Program-made: the position numbers and the translations under genes
The notes under the pieces: model-generated
What the model was told of the DNA's origin: nothing
Databases searched by the model: none
What the model saw: only the letters and a program-made list of their open reading frames with translations
Source of the DNA: a virus
DNA: 37,118 bases
Reading direction: 5' to 3' (one strand)
Virus record (IMG/VR): IMGVR_UViG_3300009788_000204
Location: 1 to 37,118 of that record
Shown here: positions 13,519 through 23,004 of the stretch, one piece after another
How the letters are laid out: each line of letters opens with the position of its first letter
Numbering within the stretch: the stretch's first letter is position 1

Positions 13519-14235
13519 ATGAAAATCGTAAGTGGACGAGACCCCGTTCTCGTAAAACTTCCTCTTTACGGAGCGTCAGCGGATATCGCTGATGGAGCCA
13601 TTATCATGCCTGGCGTTACTGCCGGCACCGATCTTGGCTTATTTATCGTAGGGGCAACGGCTATCGCTGATGCGGTTGGCACGTTGCAAGGAATCCATGA
13701 TTTCAGTGTTGTTGGCGACTCTCTTGTTGCTGGTACGGCATGGATTGAAGGAGATGTTGAAATAAGCGATCAGTATACAATGGTTGAGGCTGAATACGAT
13801 CAATCCGACACAATGGCGGTCGCGTCAAATTCAGGCACGACCTTAACCATTACAAGCCTTGAAGATGATATTGATACGTCGTGGATTTACAACACAACCC
13901 TTGATGGGAGTGCGGTAAATATTTCGTTTCTAACGGCATCCGCGTCTGGATCTGCAACGCAGAAAACGGCGATGGGCTGGACAGCAGCGGATACGTGTAT
14001 CAAAATTCTTCGGCTTGGCCACCAGCTTGTAAAAATTAATACGGCTGCTGACAAAATTGGAACTGATGCCGTAGTGGGATCATGGACTGTTTTCATTTTA
14101 GAAAATAGTTTCCAAGATGATACGTTCCCACGAACGAGATTAGATCCAACGCTACACGATAATTTAACTCTAAGTAATCCCAGGTTTTTCGCTAAATTGT
14201 TAGTGAGGAATACCGCTGGGCATACAACCGAGTAA
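13519..14235 (+). CDS. Putative virion structural protein, beta-rich
   Basis: 238 residues with Thr/Ala/Gly/Asp-rich beta-strand composition (for example GVTAGTDLGLFIVGATAIAD). No membrane or signal segment. It lies directly upstream of the capsid gene with strong AGGAGG and is probably a capsid-associated or decoration protein. The inference rests on position and composition. No specific family motif is recognised. Confidence 0.55.
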   Translation: MKIVSGRDPVLVKLPLYGASADIADGAIIMPGVTAGTDLGLFIVGATAIADAVGTLQGIHDFSVVGDSLVAGTAWIEGDVEISDQYTMVEAEYDQSDTMAVASNSGTTLTITSLEDDIDTSWIYNTTLDGSAVNISFLTASASGSATQKTAMGWTAADTCIKILRLGHQLVKINTAADKIGTDAVVGSWTVFILENSFQDDTFPRTRLDPTLHDNLTLSNPRFFAKLLVRNTAGHTTE

Positions 14236-14250
14236 GGGAGGAAATAAATT

Positions 14251-15150
14251 ATGGCTGTCGTAAATGAAGCGCAATTTGCTGCTGCGGTAGAGCCAGGTCT
14301 TAAGAAGGTCTTCACGAACTCTTTCAACGAAGAAGCCGAAATGTCTCTTGTCGGGGCTATGTATAACACGGTCCAATCTGAAAGAGCGAATGAAGATTAC
14401 TTAGAGATCGAAGATGTCGGCTCAATGCCTGAATTTACAGGTGACCTGAGTTACACCGAATTCAAGCAAGGAAATTCAAAAACTGTTACTCCAACGGAAT
14501 ATGCCCTGGGGCTTAAAATCCAGCGCAAATTCTTTGATGATGATCTGTATGGAATTATTGAACAGATTGTCCGTCAGATGGGAACGGTGGCTCGTTACAG
14601 AATGGAGCAAGACGCTGCGTCTCCGTTTGTTAACGCATTCAATAGTTCTTTCACTGTGTTTGATGGTCTGTCGCTTTGCAATGGAAGTCACACATTCTTA
14701 TCGACCGCGACCACGCAATCCAATAGTGGTACGAGTGCATTCTCGTATGCTGCCCTGGATGCAACACAAGTTCTGATGCGGAAATTCAAAAATTCACAAG
14801 ATCGGTTTATTCTTACCATTAAACCGGATACGCTGTTTGGCCCAATTGACTTAGAGACGGTTTTCTCTGAAGTGATTCAGTCGGATCTTAAGGCAGGAAC
14901 GGCAAACAATGATGTGAATGTTTTCAATTCGAAGTTTAAAATCATGACCAGTCAGTTCCTTACGGATACCGACAATTGGTTCTTGATTGACTCTCGTCGA
15001 ATGAAAGAATTTCTCATCTGGCAACAACGGATGCCGCTTGAATTCAAAAACACAGGTGATTTCGATACCTTTGTTAAGAAATGGGCATCTTATATGCGTT
15101 ACGCTAATACGCCATTGCATTGGCCATGGATCTTCGGCAACGCGGTTTAA
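14251..15150 (+). CDS. Major capsid protein (HK97-type, Mu gpT-like)
   Basis: 299 residues preceded by GGGAGG. The N-terminal helix region, the TPTEYALGLKIQRKFFDDD segment near residue 80 followed by a long helix, and a C-terminal domain ending in YANTPLHWPWIFGN fit HK97-fold major capsid proteins related to the Mu gpT group. Position after a scaffold-like gene agrees. It would form the icosahedral shell. There is no visible signal peptide, in contrast to the genes that follow. Confidence 0.7.
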   Translation: MAVVNEAQFAAAVEPGLKKVFTNSFNEEAEMSLVGAMYNTVQSERANEDYLEIEDVGSMPEFTGDLSYTEFKQGNSKTVTPTEYALGLKIQRKFFDDDLYGIIEQIVRQMGTVARYRMEQDAASPFVNAFNSSFTVFDGLSLCNGSHTFLSTATTQSNSGTSAFSYAALDATQVLMRKFKNSQDRFILTIKPDTLFGPIDLETVFSEVIQSDLKAGTANNDVNVFNSKFKIMTSQFLTDTDNWFLIDSRRMKEFLIWQQRMPLEFKNTGDFDTFVKKWASYMRYANTPLHWPWIFGNAV

Positions 15151-15188
15151 GATGATCGGAATAAAACCCAAAATCTAAGGAGGATAAA

Positions 15189-15704
15189 ATGGGAATTAAA
15201 ACTGAAACAGAGAATCAACCGGCGCAACCAATGTCGAGGCCGAGCCTGTCACATGGCGAAGAACAGGCATTGGATCGTCAGATCGGTGATTTACAGAAAC
15301 AAGTTGACAGCGTTGAGATTGACCAAGGCCTGAATCATCAAGCACCAAATCGGGTCAATACTCAACGGCGCATACAAGAGTTAAGACGGATTCGTGAAAC
15401 GCGAAGTGTTCGGGAAGCGGTGGGCAGAGAACGCGAGCAAGTTGAAAGAGAAATTAAATCTCTGACAGAAGAATTGCAAAAAGGAATGCCAAACTGGAAA
15501 GAATACGCTTTTACGCGCAAGAAAGATGGTCCGGTTTATAATCAACTAAAACAGTGGATTATAAAGTCAGAAACCGATCCTGTTCGTAGGCAAAGAATTC
15601 AAAGATGGAAACATTTAAAACGCAGACTGGATCCCAAGGATCCCTATATTGCAAGTACGACACGATTATTTCCGCGCACAAGTCAGCTTGACACGTATTA
15701 CTAA
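15189..15704 (+). CDS. Coiled-coil protein, 171 aa
   Basis: AAGGAGG precedes the ATG. Strongly charged, with Arg, Gln and Glu heptads (REREQVEREIKSLTEELQKG) giving a likely coiled coil over residues about 25-100. No membrane or signal segment. It follows the capsid gene directly and may be a head or connector accessory. No family recognised. Confidence 0.6.
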   Translation: MGIKTETENQPAQPMSRPSLSHGEEQALDRQIGDLQKQVDSVEIDQGLNHQAPNRVNTQRRIQELRRIRETRSVREAVGREREQVEREIKSLTEELQKGMPNWKEYAFTRKKDGPVYNQLKQWIIKSETDPVRRQRIQRWKHLKRRLDPKDPYIASTTRLFPRTSQLDTYY

Positions 15705-15729
15705 TCTATATCCACAGGAGTAATTTAAA

Positions 15730-16392
15730 ATGAAAAAAATGAGAATCCTCACATGTTTACTGGCTGTTACTGTTGTTGGTGGAATACTTTTTGCCGCCAG
15801 CGGAACAATCGTAACGTGGACCGGTACTGGCTCGCGTAACAATACAGTTGAATGGACGATTGAGTCCCCAACGGTTGGGACCGCTGCTGAGTTACTGCCA
15901 GGAGCGGACAACGCGAACGATATTGGGAGTGTTACCAAAACTCTTCAAAATCTGTATTCGACCGAAGTGACGGCGTATGGTATTGATTTCACAACTGGGA
16001 CAGCTTTAATCGATACCGAAAGTCGTGGAATTCGGATCTCAGCTTATTTGGCAGGGACAGTCGATGCCGAGCAGGGTGATCTTTTAATTGGAGATGCTCC
16101 TGTTGGCGATGAAATGGCGGTTCGCGTTGCATCTGCAACGACTGACTTAACAAGCTGGGTTGGAATTGCTGTTGCGGCCACTTCGACTGGAAGTGCTGTT
16201 GCTATTTATACGTATGGCTATGTTCACGCATTAACCACTGGCGCTGTAAATCCAGGAGATACGCTTGTAAGCTCAAACACCGAAACGGGGTATCTTGGGG
16301 CTGACACCACGCCCACCACAGGGGCCGATGTTGGCGTAGCGATGGAATATGGAACGGCTGCGGGCGGATTAACACTAATTCGATTACGTTAA
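15730..16392 (+). CDS. Decoration-like (DUF2190-type) protein with signal peptide
   Basis: 220 residues. The first 23 are a textbook Sec signal: KKMR, then a hydrophobic run LLAVTVVGGILFA and a small-residue end before SGT. The mature part is beta-rich, with GDLLIGDAPVGD, a V-x-V-ASATT segment and VHALTTGAVNPGDTLVSS, which resemble DUF2190 and other small capsid decoration beta-barrels. If exported it could not simply decorate cytoplasmic capsids. CAGGAG lies upstream. The family call is moderate, the signal peptide clear. Confidence 0.65.
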   Translation: MKKMRILTCLLAVTVVGGILFAASGTIVTWTGTGSRNNTVEWTIESPTVGTAAELLPGADNANDIGSVTKTLQNLYSTEVTAYGIDFTTGTALIDTESRGIRISAYLAGTVDAEQGDLLIGDAPVGDEMAVRVASATTDLTSWVGIAVAATSTGSAVAIYTYGYVHALTTGAVNPGDTLVSSNTETGYLGADTTPTTGADVGVAMEYGTAAGGLTLIRLR

Positions 16393-16452
16393 ATAAAAAT
16401 TGAGTCGTTCATTGTTTCCAGGTGAACACTAAAATATTGAAAGTAATTAATA

Positions 16453-16980
16453 ATGAAATGGTTTGCATTTCTTTTTGTGTTTTTCGCCAGCTTGTCAATG
16501 GCTTTGGCCGGAAGGCCCAGAGTCCCTGTACCTAATACACCCGACCTGGTTCATCAAAACGATCAAGATCTGATTGATAAGATTGAAAATCTTTCACGCC
16601 TCCTCGGACAAACAACGTCCTCCGCCGTTACCACCAGCACCGATTTCCCAACATCAGGTGCATGGGGAGATCTAGCCTTGGTCAGCTTAACAGTCGGGGA
16701 TTGGCTTATAAGCACTCAAAGTTTTCATGTGGATAATGGCGCGACATTAACAAGTTGGCAAATTGGCATTTCAGAGAATGCTGGAAATTCTGCGGTCGGA
16801 TTGGAATTGGGAGATAATCGCGGAATTCGAGTATCCCCTCCATTGACGGATCAAATGGGCATTTCAAGTTATCAAACCAGCCTTTCAGCAGGAGCCACTT
16901 TCTATTTCAAGTATCGATCAGACTATACAGGCGGTCCTCCTCAAGCAAGAGGACGTATATCGGCGGTGAGGGTTAAATGA
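16453..16980 (+). CDS. Virion protein with signal peptide, 175 aa
   Basis: Signal peptide MKWFAFLFVFFASLSMALA with likely cleavage after ALA. Mature part has a coiled-coil stretch (about residues 35-55), then beta-rich Gly/Thr/Ser sequence (FPTSGAWGDLALVSLTVG). The stop overlaps the next ATG by 4 bases, so it is coupled to the adaptor. The upstream ribosome binding site is weak. No family is recognised. It may be a tail or fibre component. Confidence 0.65.
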   Translation: MKWFAFLFVFFASLSMALAGRPRVPVPNTPDLVHQNDQDLIDKIENLSRLLGQTTSSAVTTSTDFPTSGAWGDLALVSLTVGDWLISTQSFHVDNGATLTSWQIGISENAGNSAVGLELGDNRGIRVSPPLTDQMGISSYQTSLSAGATFYFKYRSDYTGGPPQARGRISAVRVK

Positions 16981-17702
16981 ATTTAATAAAACGAACATTA
17001 TTGATATTAATGCTATGTGCGCTGAGTCGTCCTTTGGTGGCGCTTGACCTGGGAACCATTCGGGATGAGATTCGAGTTCGAATTAAAGATGTCGGGACCA
17101 GCGGCCAACGGCGACGATTTACTGATGTCCAGTTAAATTCATTCATCAATCAAACCCAGCGAGACATTGTTAATGTTACATGGGCGGTTAAGAAATCCAC
17201 TGATTTTCTTCTGGTCGAAAATACCACTTTCTATACAATGCCAACTGATTTTATTACCGTTGAGAGGCTTGTTTTCGAGAACAGGAATTTGGAAGAGAGC
17301 AGCATTAACGGCCTGGATTCCAGATTTAATAATGCCGACTGGCGGACAACGGACGGTTTCCCCGAAGTCTATTTTAGGGATACTCAGCGTCCTGATGAGA
17401 TCGGATTTTACCCATTCCCGGATGATAGCGGGAATTCAACGGGGACGGTGGTGATGGGATATTTCGCAATCGCACCCGATCTGTCCAGCGATACGGACGA
17501 GCCGTTCGATGCAATTAATCGGCTTCAGCAATATGGCGATATTTTGGTTTATGAGCCGGTGTACAAAGTATTTCTAATTGAGGGAGAACCGGACAAAGCG
17601 CTGGAATATCGATCTTATTACGAAGCAAGGTTGGAGTTAATGGTCAGCCTCGAAGGTCAAAGGCCAAATTTTAAACCGGGGTTTTCTTCTCAAAGGCAAT
17701 GA
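16977..17702 (+). CDS. Head-tail adaptor-like protein with signal peptide
   Basis: 241 residues. Residues about 1-23 are signal-like (NLIKR, then hydrophobic TLLILMLCALSRPLVA). The mature part begins with LGTIRDEIRVRIKD, then RRRFTDVQLNSFINQTQRDIV, the pattern of the phage adaptor family (DUF6682 type) that connects portal to tail: a helix, a charged loop, then the N-x-x-Q-R-x-I-V helix. The role would be to link portal and nozzle. An exported adaptor is unexpected, because the portal is cytoplasmic. It overlaps its neighbours by 4 bases on each side. Confidence 0.65.
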   Translation: MNLIKRTLLILMLCALSRPLVALDLGTIRDEIRVRIKDVGTSGQRRRFTDVQLNSFINQTQRDIVNVTWAVKKSTDFLLVENTTFYTMPTDFITVERLVFENRNLEESSINGLDSRFNNADWRTTDGFPEVYFRDTQRPDEIGFYPFPDDSGNSTGTVVMGYFAIAPDLSSDTDEPFDAINRLQQYGDILVYEPVYKVFLIEGEPDKALEYRSYYEARLELMVSLEGQRPNFKPGFSSQRQ

Positions 17703-20224
17703 AAAAATTACTATACGCTTTCTTCTTAACGTCGCTCGTAGTCTTCGCCACATCTGCCGCCGAGTTCGAAATAAAGGACTTGGGCGGTGGGATGTGGTCG
17801 AACGCTTCTTCTAACCGAATCCCTGATAACGCTTCCGAATTAATTCAAAACTTTTACACTGACGTTGAAACGATTGCGATTGAACGCAATGGATATGAGA
17901 AACGAGATTCCACCGAATTGGGCGGAACTGAAAAGGTTTCTGGTTTATGGGAATTTGTCGATACGTCCGGAGCCCAGTGGATTATCTCTTTTTCATCTCG
18001 AACATTTTATAGAAATGAAATCGGTGGGACTCCAACAGCCTTTGGACTGGTTTCTACTGTCGATACGATTCCAGAGGCCGCTATTAATCTAGGCCGTATC
18101 TGGTTTGTGAATGGAACGGATGACTTATGGTGGTTTGATGGGACGAGTACAGGAAATGTTACAAGCGTTCCGTTGGGAGAAATTATCGTGGCTTGGCGCG
18201 AACGAATTGCGATTGGAAAGATTGGCGCGGCACGATCTACCGTCCGATTTTCTGCTGATGGGGATGGAGAAAATTATACATTGGGCGGAAACCCAACGGA
18301 TCCGTTCGCTCTTTCGATTGGTGGGGGGGACGATGGATTCCCCGTAACATGTATGTGGTCATCCTACATCGACAATCTCATTATTGCCAGAAAACGTGAC
18401 TTGTGGGCGCTGTCGGGATTTGACCAAGCGGACATAGAACTACGTCAGATAAATTCCGAGATTGGCTGTATCCAGGGACGTTCAATGCGGGAGTTTGACG
18501 GTTCCCTTATATTCATGTCAAACCGCGGTCTTGAAGAAATGAGAGGGATTACCATTGAACATATCTCTGAGCCCATCCGAGATATTACGGATCATATTGT
18601 AAAAAGTATTCAAAACGAGCGGAGTCTAGTAAAAACAACAGCATCAGATTGGGATGCCGGGACAACTGAAACAACAATTTACATTGATACTGAATCTGCC
18701 AATGGATCGATTGTTGTCCCATTCCCAGATGATTTCGACACGTTTAGAACAGGAGATGATTCGACAAAACAAGTTTGGATTTCAACAATTCAAGGAACTG
18801 GTTCACAAACAGACCTCATAACGGTATTAAATTCAAATCTTAGATTACGGATGTCGGCGACGGGCTCAGGACAGGCTATTGTTCGGACAGCGACGACAAC
18901 CCATGATTTATCGATCACTGGCGGAACGACATTTTTTTTCGATATTGATGGAATTACGAATTCGGGAGCTTCAGACAATTTTGCTAAATTCCATTTTACG
19001 CTTACCACGGTTCCGATTGGAGTTCCTTGTTGCGATGCAGGAACTCAGCTTGAAACAGGCACGCATTGGTCTATTATATTTGTATCAACCCCCCTGTTCC
19101 CTATTTTTGTCGAATCAAATTCAAGTGATGTTGCGATTGATGCGTTCCAGCAGACAGGATTATCAGATCCGGTTGAGTTTGCGTTTTTTATTGATTCTTC
19201 TAATTATCAATATACAATTGGTGCCTCATCAATCATTAAAAGAGGTACCCATGCTTGGTCGAATCCGCGGGTATTCGTAAATCTTGTATTGGATTTAACC
19301 AGTTTAGATACCGGGAATCCCTTCACGGCTGACATTGGTAATTTCAATATCGTCCCACAAACATTTACATACATATCTCCCGTATTCGATGTGGGTACTG
19401 AAATTGCAGCGTGGGGTCTAGCTTTAATAGAGGAGAGCGCTTCTTCAGGTGTTTCTTCGTATGAATTTAATTCTTCAGCCAATTCAGATATAAATTTATT
19501 TGATTCAACGGCTTGGACTTCCATTGTATCCGGAGAAATTCCAACAAATTCAACTCAACCATTTGCGGCATTTAGAACGGCGGTGGCTATTACAACACCA
19601 ACCCAGAATTATTCATTGGATTTACTTGGAATCGCATGGACAGAAGGAACGCTTATTCAGCCGATCGTTTCGTGGAACCATGACCGTCGATACTGGCTGG
19701 CCTATACGACCAATACGTCAGCAGGAGCAACCAATGATCGAGTGATTATTTATCAGCGTAATAGAACCTTTTCGTTATTGAATGGGATCAACGCTCTTTC
19801 ATTCGCAACATGGCGGAATGATCTTTATTTCGGAAATTCTGATTCAACCGGCTTTGTATATAAATTTGACGCTGGCAACAATGACGACGGTAGTGATATC
19901 GAGTCCAAGATTATTTTCAAAAGCTATGACCTTGGGACTTGGAATCAAGACAAAGATTTCAGGAATTTATACGTCAACTTTCTGGGGGGATCTTCCGGCA
20001 GCTTATCATTGACGTATGATTTGGATCGAAGTGGAAATGTATTTTCCCTTGGGTCCGCGCTCATGACAGAAGGAGTGGGCCAGGTTGCCGCCAAATTTCC
20101 ATTTCCATTATCAAACCCTGTTCAAGGACGAGAGATCCAATATACTTTGACGAAGAGCGGAACAGGGGATAGACTTAAATTATATGACCTGAAAACACAA
20201 TTCAGCATATTGGAAGCGAGGTAA
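17699..20224 (+). CDS. Nozzle / tail-stabilisation-like beta-rich protein with signal peptide
   Basis: 841 residues. Signal MKKLLYAFFLTSLVVFATSA, cleavage near AEF. The mature N-terminus (DLGGGMWSNASSNRIPDNASELIQNFYTD, shown in two parts: DLGGGMWSNAS and IPDNASELIQNFYTD) is the start seen in podovirus tail proteins of the beta-propeller type, followed by repeated W-x-F-V-D and D-G-x-W-like elements, for example ALSIGGGDDGFP. Such proteins form the tail tube or nozzle attached below the adaptor. It ends in a beta-rich C-terminus. Overlap with the adaptor is 4 bases. Confidence 0.65.
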   Translation: MKKLLYAFFLTSLVVFATSAAEFEIKDLGGGMWSNASSNRIPDNASELIQNFYTDVETIAIERNGYEKRDSTELGGTEKVSGLWEFVDTSGAQWIISFSSRTFYRNEIGGTPTAFGLVSTVDTIPEAAINLGRIWFVNGTDDLWWFDGTSTGNVTSVPLGEIIVAWRERIAIGKIGAARSTVRFSADGDGENYTLGGNPTDPFALSIGGGDDGFPVTCMWSSYIDNLIIARKRDLWALSGFDQADIELRQINSEIGCIQGRSMREFDGSLIFMSNRGLEEMRGITIEHISEPIRDITDHIVKSIQNERSLVKTTASDWDAGTTETTIYIDTESANGSIVVPFPDDFDTFRTGDDSTKQVWISTIQGTGSQTDLITVLNSNLRLRMSATGSGQAIVRTATTTHDLSITGGTTFFFDIDGITNSGASDNFAKFHFTLTTVPIGVPCCDAGTQLETGTHWSIIFVSTPLFPIFVESNSSDVAIDAFQQTGLSDPVEFAFFIDSSNYQYTIGASSIIKRGTHAWSNPRVFVNLVLDLTSLDTGNPFTADIGNFNIVPQTFTYISPVFDVGTEIAAWGLALIEESASSGVSSYEFNSSANSDINLFDSTAWTSIVSGEIPTNSTQPFAAFRTAVAITTPTQNYSLDLLGIAWTEGTLIQPIVSWNHDRRYWLAYTTNTSAGATNDRVIIYQRNRTFSLLNGINALSFATWRNDLYFGNSDSTGFVYKFDAGNNDDGSDIESKIIFKSYDLGTWNQDKDFRNLYVNFLGGSSGSLSLTYDLDRSGNVFSLGSALMTEGVGQVAAKFPFPLSNPVQGREIQYTLTKSGTGDRLKLYDLKTQFSILEAR

Positions 20225-20228
20225 AACT

Positions 20229-21764
20229 ATGGCTAATAACGATTTAACATCTATTCCAGACAATCCATTTGCTGTTCCAAATCCAGTGACCCTGCCCAGC
20301 CCGGAGAATTTCGGACCTATTTTCGTCGGACGGCCTGTTGCCCCGTTCATTGATGCCAGAACAGGGGGAGATATATTCCCCGACAAGGCTCCAGCTCCAA
20401 CAACAGACACCTTTGATGCAATCAGGGACCGTCTTAACCAGCCGAACCAAATTGCGCCTCTCCCTTCAATCCCGGAAGCTGGGAAACTTGCATTGGCTGA
20501 ATTTGAAAAAGGGGTTTCAGCGATTTCTCCGGATGCAGGAGTTCGCCCTGAGATTCAACAGGCGTTAGACGTTTTAAGGCAAAATGCAGAAAGAACCAAA
20601 GCAACCAACATATCCCAAGCGGAAGCATTGGCCGGACGACGAGGCTTGCAGGGTTCTTCTATCGAACAATTTGGTGTTGCGGAGGCGGGAGCCGCGTCTG
20701 ATTTGGCGACGCGAACATCCGAATCTGAACTGTTACTAAAAAATATCGATGCACAAAGATTTGAAGCCCAGGCGTTCTTTGATCGCGCTAACAGAATCGA
20801 CCAGATCGGCAGCAATCAAGAAATCGCTCGATTGCAAGCCGAGGCCAATCGTGGGAATAGACAGGCGGAGCTTGAGTTGCAGCGCCGTCTTGCTGAAGCG
20901 GGCTTAAGTGCTGATGAGCTCAACACCCAGAGAAACATTGATTTGCAGCTTCAACAGTTAGAAGTCGAACGCATTCTGGGCGAACGGGCTTTAGCGATTA
21001 ATGAAGAGAATATTCGTCAGGCCGAAGAAATTGCCCGTAGAATGTCAAGAGATCAACTTATCACTAACATTATCGGCTCGTTTGGTCCTTCCATATTATT
21101 TGGCAATCAAGGAATTCTTAAAGGTGGTGGAGGTGGAATTTTCAAGCCATTGGTAAGTGCCGGGGTGGGTGCGGTCCAAAAAGGGATTTCGGGTCTCCAG
21201 GGTATTGGTAGGAATCTATTTGGCGGCGGTCCAAACATCTCTCCAGGTTCTACTGGTCTGAGTGGGAACTTATCTTTACTTCCATCTGGTGGAATTGAAC
21301 CTGGTGGTCTTGGTGCTTCTGGAACAAATCTCCCAAGCTTCGAAGGTGCCGGAGGAGGCACGGCAGGGGCTGCAGGGGTAGGTACATCCGGCGCTGCTGG
21401 AACAGGTGCGACCGGGACAGGCACAAGGGCATCCTTCAGTGCCGGTCTAGGTCGGTTTGGCGCTGGAGCCTTGAATCTTGGGGCTGGTTTTGCTGGAAGT
21501 GCCCTTGGGCGACAGGCATTTTCTGCTACACAGAAATCAGATGCCCTTGGCTCGAACCTTGGATCTGCCATATTTGGCACCGTCGGATCTGCCTTTGGAC
21601 CCGCTGGAACCCTCGTTGGATCTTTCATTGGTGCGGGTATTGGAAAATTCGGAGCAAGAGCCGTTCGCGGGATTGGCAAACTCCTCAGAGGTAAATCAAC
21701 TCGAACGTTTAGAAATATAAAGAGAGAAGTTTCGAAAGTCGCAAAGAAAATCTTCCCGTTCTAA
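20229..21764 (+). CDS. Ejection / internal virion protein A (Gly-rich)
   Basis: 511 residues with no signal peptide. The N-terminus is Pro-rich and disordered, the middle (about 100-270) is Gln/Glu/Arg-rich helical coiled coil, and the C-terminal half is Gly/Ala/Ser-rich with hydrophobic helices (AGSALGRQAF, GTLVGSFIGAGIGKFG), ending in a strongly basic tail (IKREVSKVAKKIFPF). The architecture resembles short-tailed-phage ejection proteins (T7 gp14 or P22 gp7 class) that are packed in the head and enter the cell with DNA. The assignment is architectural. Confidence 0.6.
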   Translation: MANNDLTSIPDNPFAVPNPVTLPSPENFGPIFVGRPVAPFIDARTGGDIFPDKAPAPTTDTFDAIRDRLNQPNQIAPLPSIPEAGKLALAEFEKGVSAISPDAGVRPEIQQALDVLRQNAERTKATNISQAEALAGRRGLQGSSIEQFGVAEAGAASDLATRTSESELLLKNIDAQRFEAQAFFDRANRIDQIGSNQEIARLQAEANRGNRQAELELQRRLAEAGLSADELNTQRNIDLQLQQLEVERILGERALAINEENIRQAEEIARRMSRDQLITNIIGSFGPSILFGNQGILKGGGGGIFKPLVSAGVGAVQKGISGLQGIGRNLFGGGPNISPGSTGLSGNLSLLPSGGIEPGGLGASGTNLPSFEGAGGGTAGAAGVGTSGAAGTGATGTGTRASFSAGLGRFGAGALNLGAGFAGSALGRQAFSATQKSDALGSNLGSAIFGTVGSAFGPAGTLVGSFIGAGIGKFGARAVRGIGKLLRGKSTRTFRNIKREVSKVAKKIFPF

Positions 21765-21773
21765 GGAGATATG

Positions 21774-22301
21774 ATGGATATGAATAAAACGATGCTCGTA
21801 AAAATCGCATCAGCGTTATCTGCCCATACGCTTGAAGTAAAGCATATCGGGCCTTATATCTTCAGGCGTATAGTCCACATGCCAGTCACAAAAGTGAATG
21901 AGTTTGGGGCTCTCATTGCTACATTCATTCGAAAGTCTGGTGAGTGGGACGCGACGGTTCAACAGACCATGCTGAAGATTGATTCGCTCATGAAGTCAAA
22001 GCCGGATGATGTTTGCTGGTACGTGATCGAAACGAACTCCAAGATGATCGGCTATTTCTACGCCGAAATTACTACCGGAGACTACGACGAGATATGTTGT
22101 TATATTCACCATGTCTACATTGACCCCAAGGCCCGGCACTTCAACCTGTTAAAAGAAGTGGAAAGCATTCTTGTTAATTTTGCCCGGCGCAGGGGTGCGC
22201 TTGACTTACGCTGCCTCACCGGACGAATCCCCAGAGCGTTCTTTAAGAAGTTAAGCGGAGACTGGAAGATAGACGCAATGAGATTGAGACGATGTATATA
22301 A
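21774..22301 (+). CDS. GNAT-type acetyltransferase-like protein
   Basis: About 175 residues; start at 21774 or 21771, both behind GGAG. The strand-helix order is typical of a GNAT fold: VCWYVIETNSKMIGYFYAEI, then CCYIHHVYIDPKARHFNLLK in place of the acetyl-CoA loop, then helix, then a last strand and helix (LDLRCLTGR, FFKKLSGDW). The usual R-x-x-G-x-G/A loop is not clean (KARHFNLLKE), so cofactor binding is uncertain. It lies within the ejection module, and GNAT-like genes are found near virion genes in other phages, but the substrate is unknown. Confidence 0.5.
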   Translation: MDMNKTMLVKIASALSAHTLEVKHIGPYIFRRIVHMPVTKVNEFGALIATFIRKSGEWDATVQQTMLKIDSLMKSKPDDVCWYVIETNSKMIGYFYAEITTGDYDEICCYIHHVYIDPKARHFNLLKEVESILVNFARRRGALDLRCLTGRIPRAFFKKLSGDWKIDAMRLRRCI

Positions 22302-22320
22302 AAAGGATAATTGTATCTGC

Positions 22321-23004
22321 ATGATTGCGGCTGGACTCAATAAGGATTATGGAGTGCTTGCTGCGGATAGCGCGAGCTATTCGCCGGAAGACGGAAAAAT
22401 CGAATATGAATCAGGAAAACTTTCCCTAATTCGAAATCGATACTTAATGGCATTCGTTGGAACGAACCTCTACTTTACGAGGATGGATTGGAAACGTTTC
22501 GACCTGCCGTTGAAGAACTTATCGCTTTACTTACAGGGATATCTAAGGGAGATAAAAACAGATGTGGAAAATTCGCTCAAAGAATCGATTAAAGACGAGC
22601 AGGACTCGAAACCTAATTTTTGTCTGTATGTCCTTGGGCTTCACAATCAGTATCCTACTTTGGTTCAACTCAACAGCTTCAAAGACTTCGCCCCGCGATA
22701 CTTGTGGTCAGATAATGGGATGAAGTTTTCGACTATGTTGTATGGAAATGACAATCCTGAGAAGGGTGAGATTTTTAAACAGTCCACCCAGTACATGAAT
22801 GAATTGTCCAAAGGATATGAGAGTCATACGCCCGGACTCGTTGCAGAGATTTTAACACGCGGAATTTATAAAAAAGCAGACTTAGAAATGAAGATCGGCG
22901 ATAAAAGAAAATACGCCGGTGGGGTTGTCAACGCTGCTTTTATATCAAAAACAGGCAGTATTCAAATGCTTTCAGGTTTGGAGGTCGTCAATGGCACAGG
23001 GTAA
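22321..23004 (+). CDS. Proteasome-fold (Ntn-hydrolase-like) protein
   Basis: 227 residues. The start MIAAGLNKDYGVLAADSASYS matches the first strands of proteasome beta / HslV subunits, in two pieces: IAAG and GVLAADS. The next landmarks are K33 in ESGKLSLI, then a strand YLMAFVGTN (the usual AG turn), and a C-terminal region GGVVNAAFISKTGSIQML. Catalytic proteasomes carry Thr at mature position 1; here the chain begins with Met-Ile, so a catalytic Thr is not visible. The ribosome binding site AAGGA is 13 bases from ATG. It could be an inactive structural relative or need other processing. It overlaps the next gene by 14 bases. Confidence 0.5.
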   Translation: MIAAGLNKDYGVLAADSASYSPEDGKIEYESGKLSLIRNRYLMAFVGTNLYFTRMDWKRFDLPLKNLSLYLQGYLREIKTDVENSLKESIKDEQDSKPNFCLYVLGLHNQYPTLVQLNSFKDFAPRYLWSDNGMKFSTMLYGNDNPEKGEIFKQSTQYMNELSKGYESHTPGLVAEILTRGIYKKADLEMKIGDKRKYAGGVVNAAFISKTGSIQMLSGLEVVNGTG

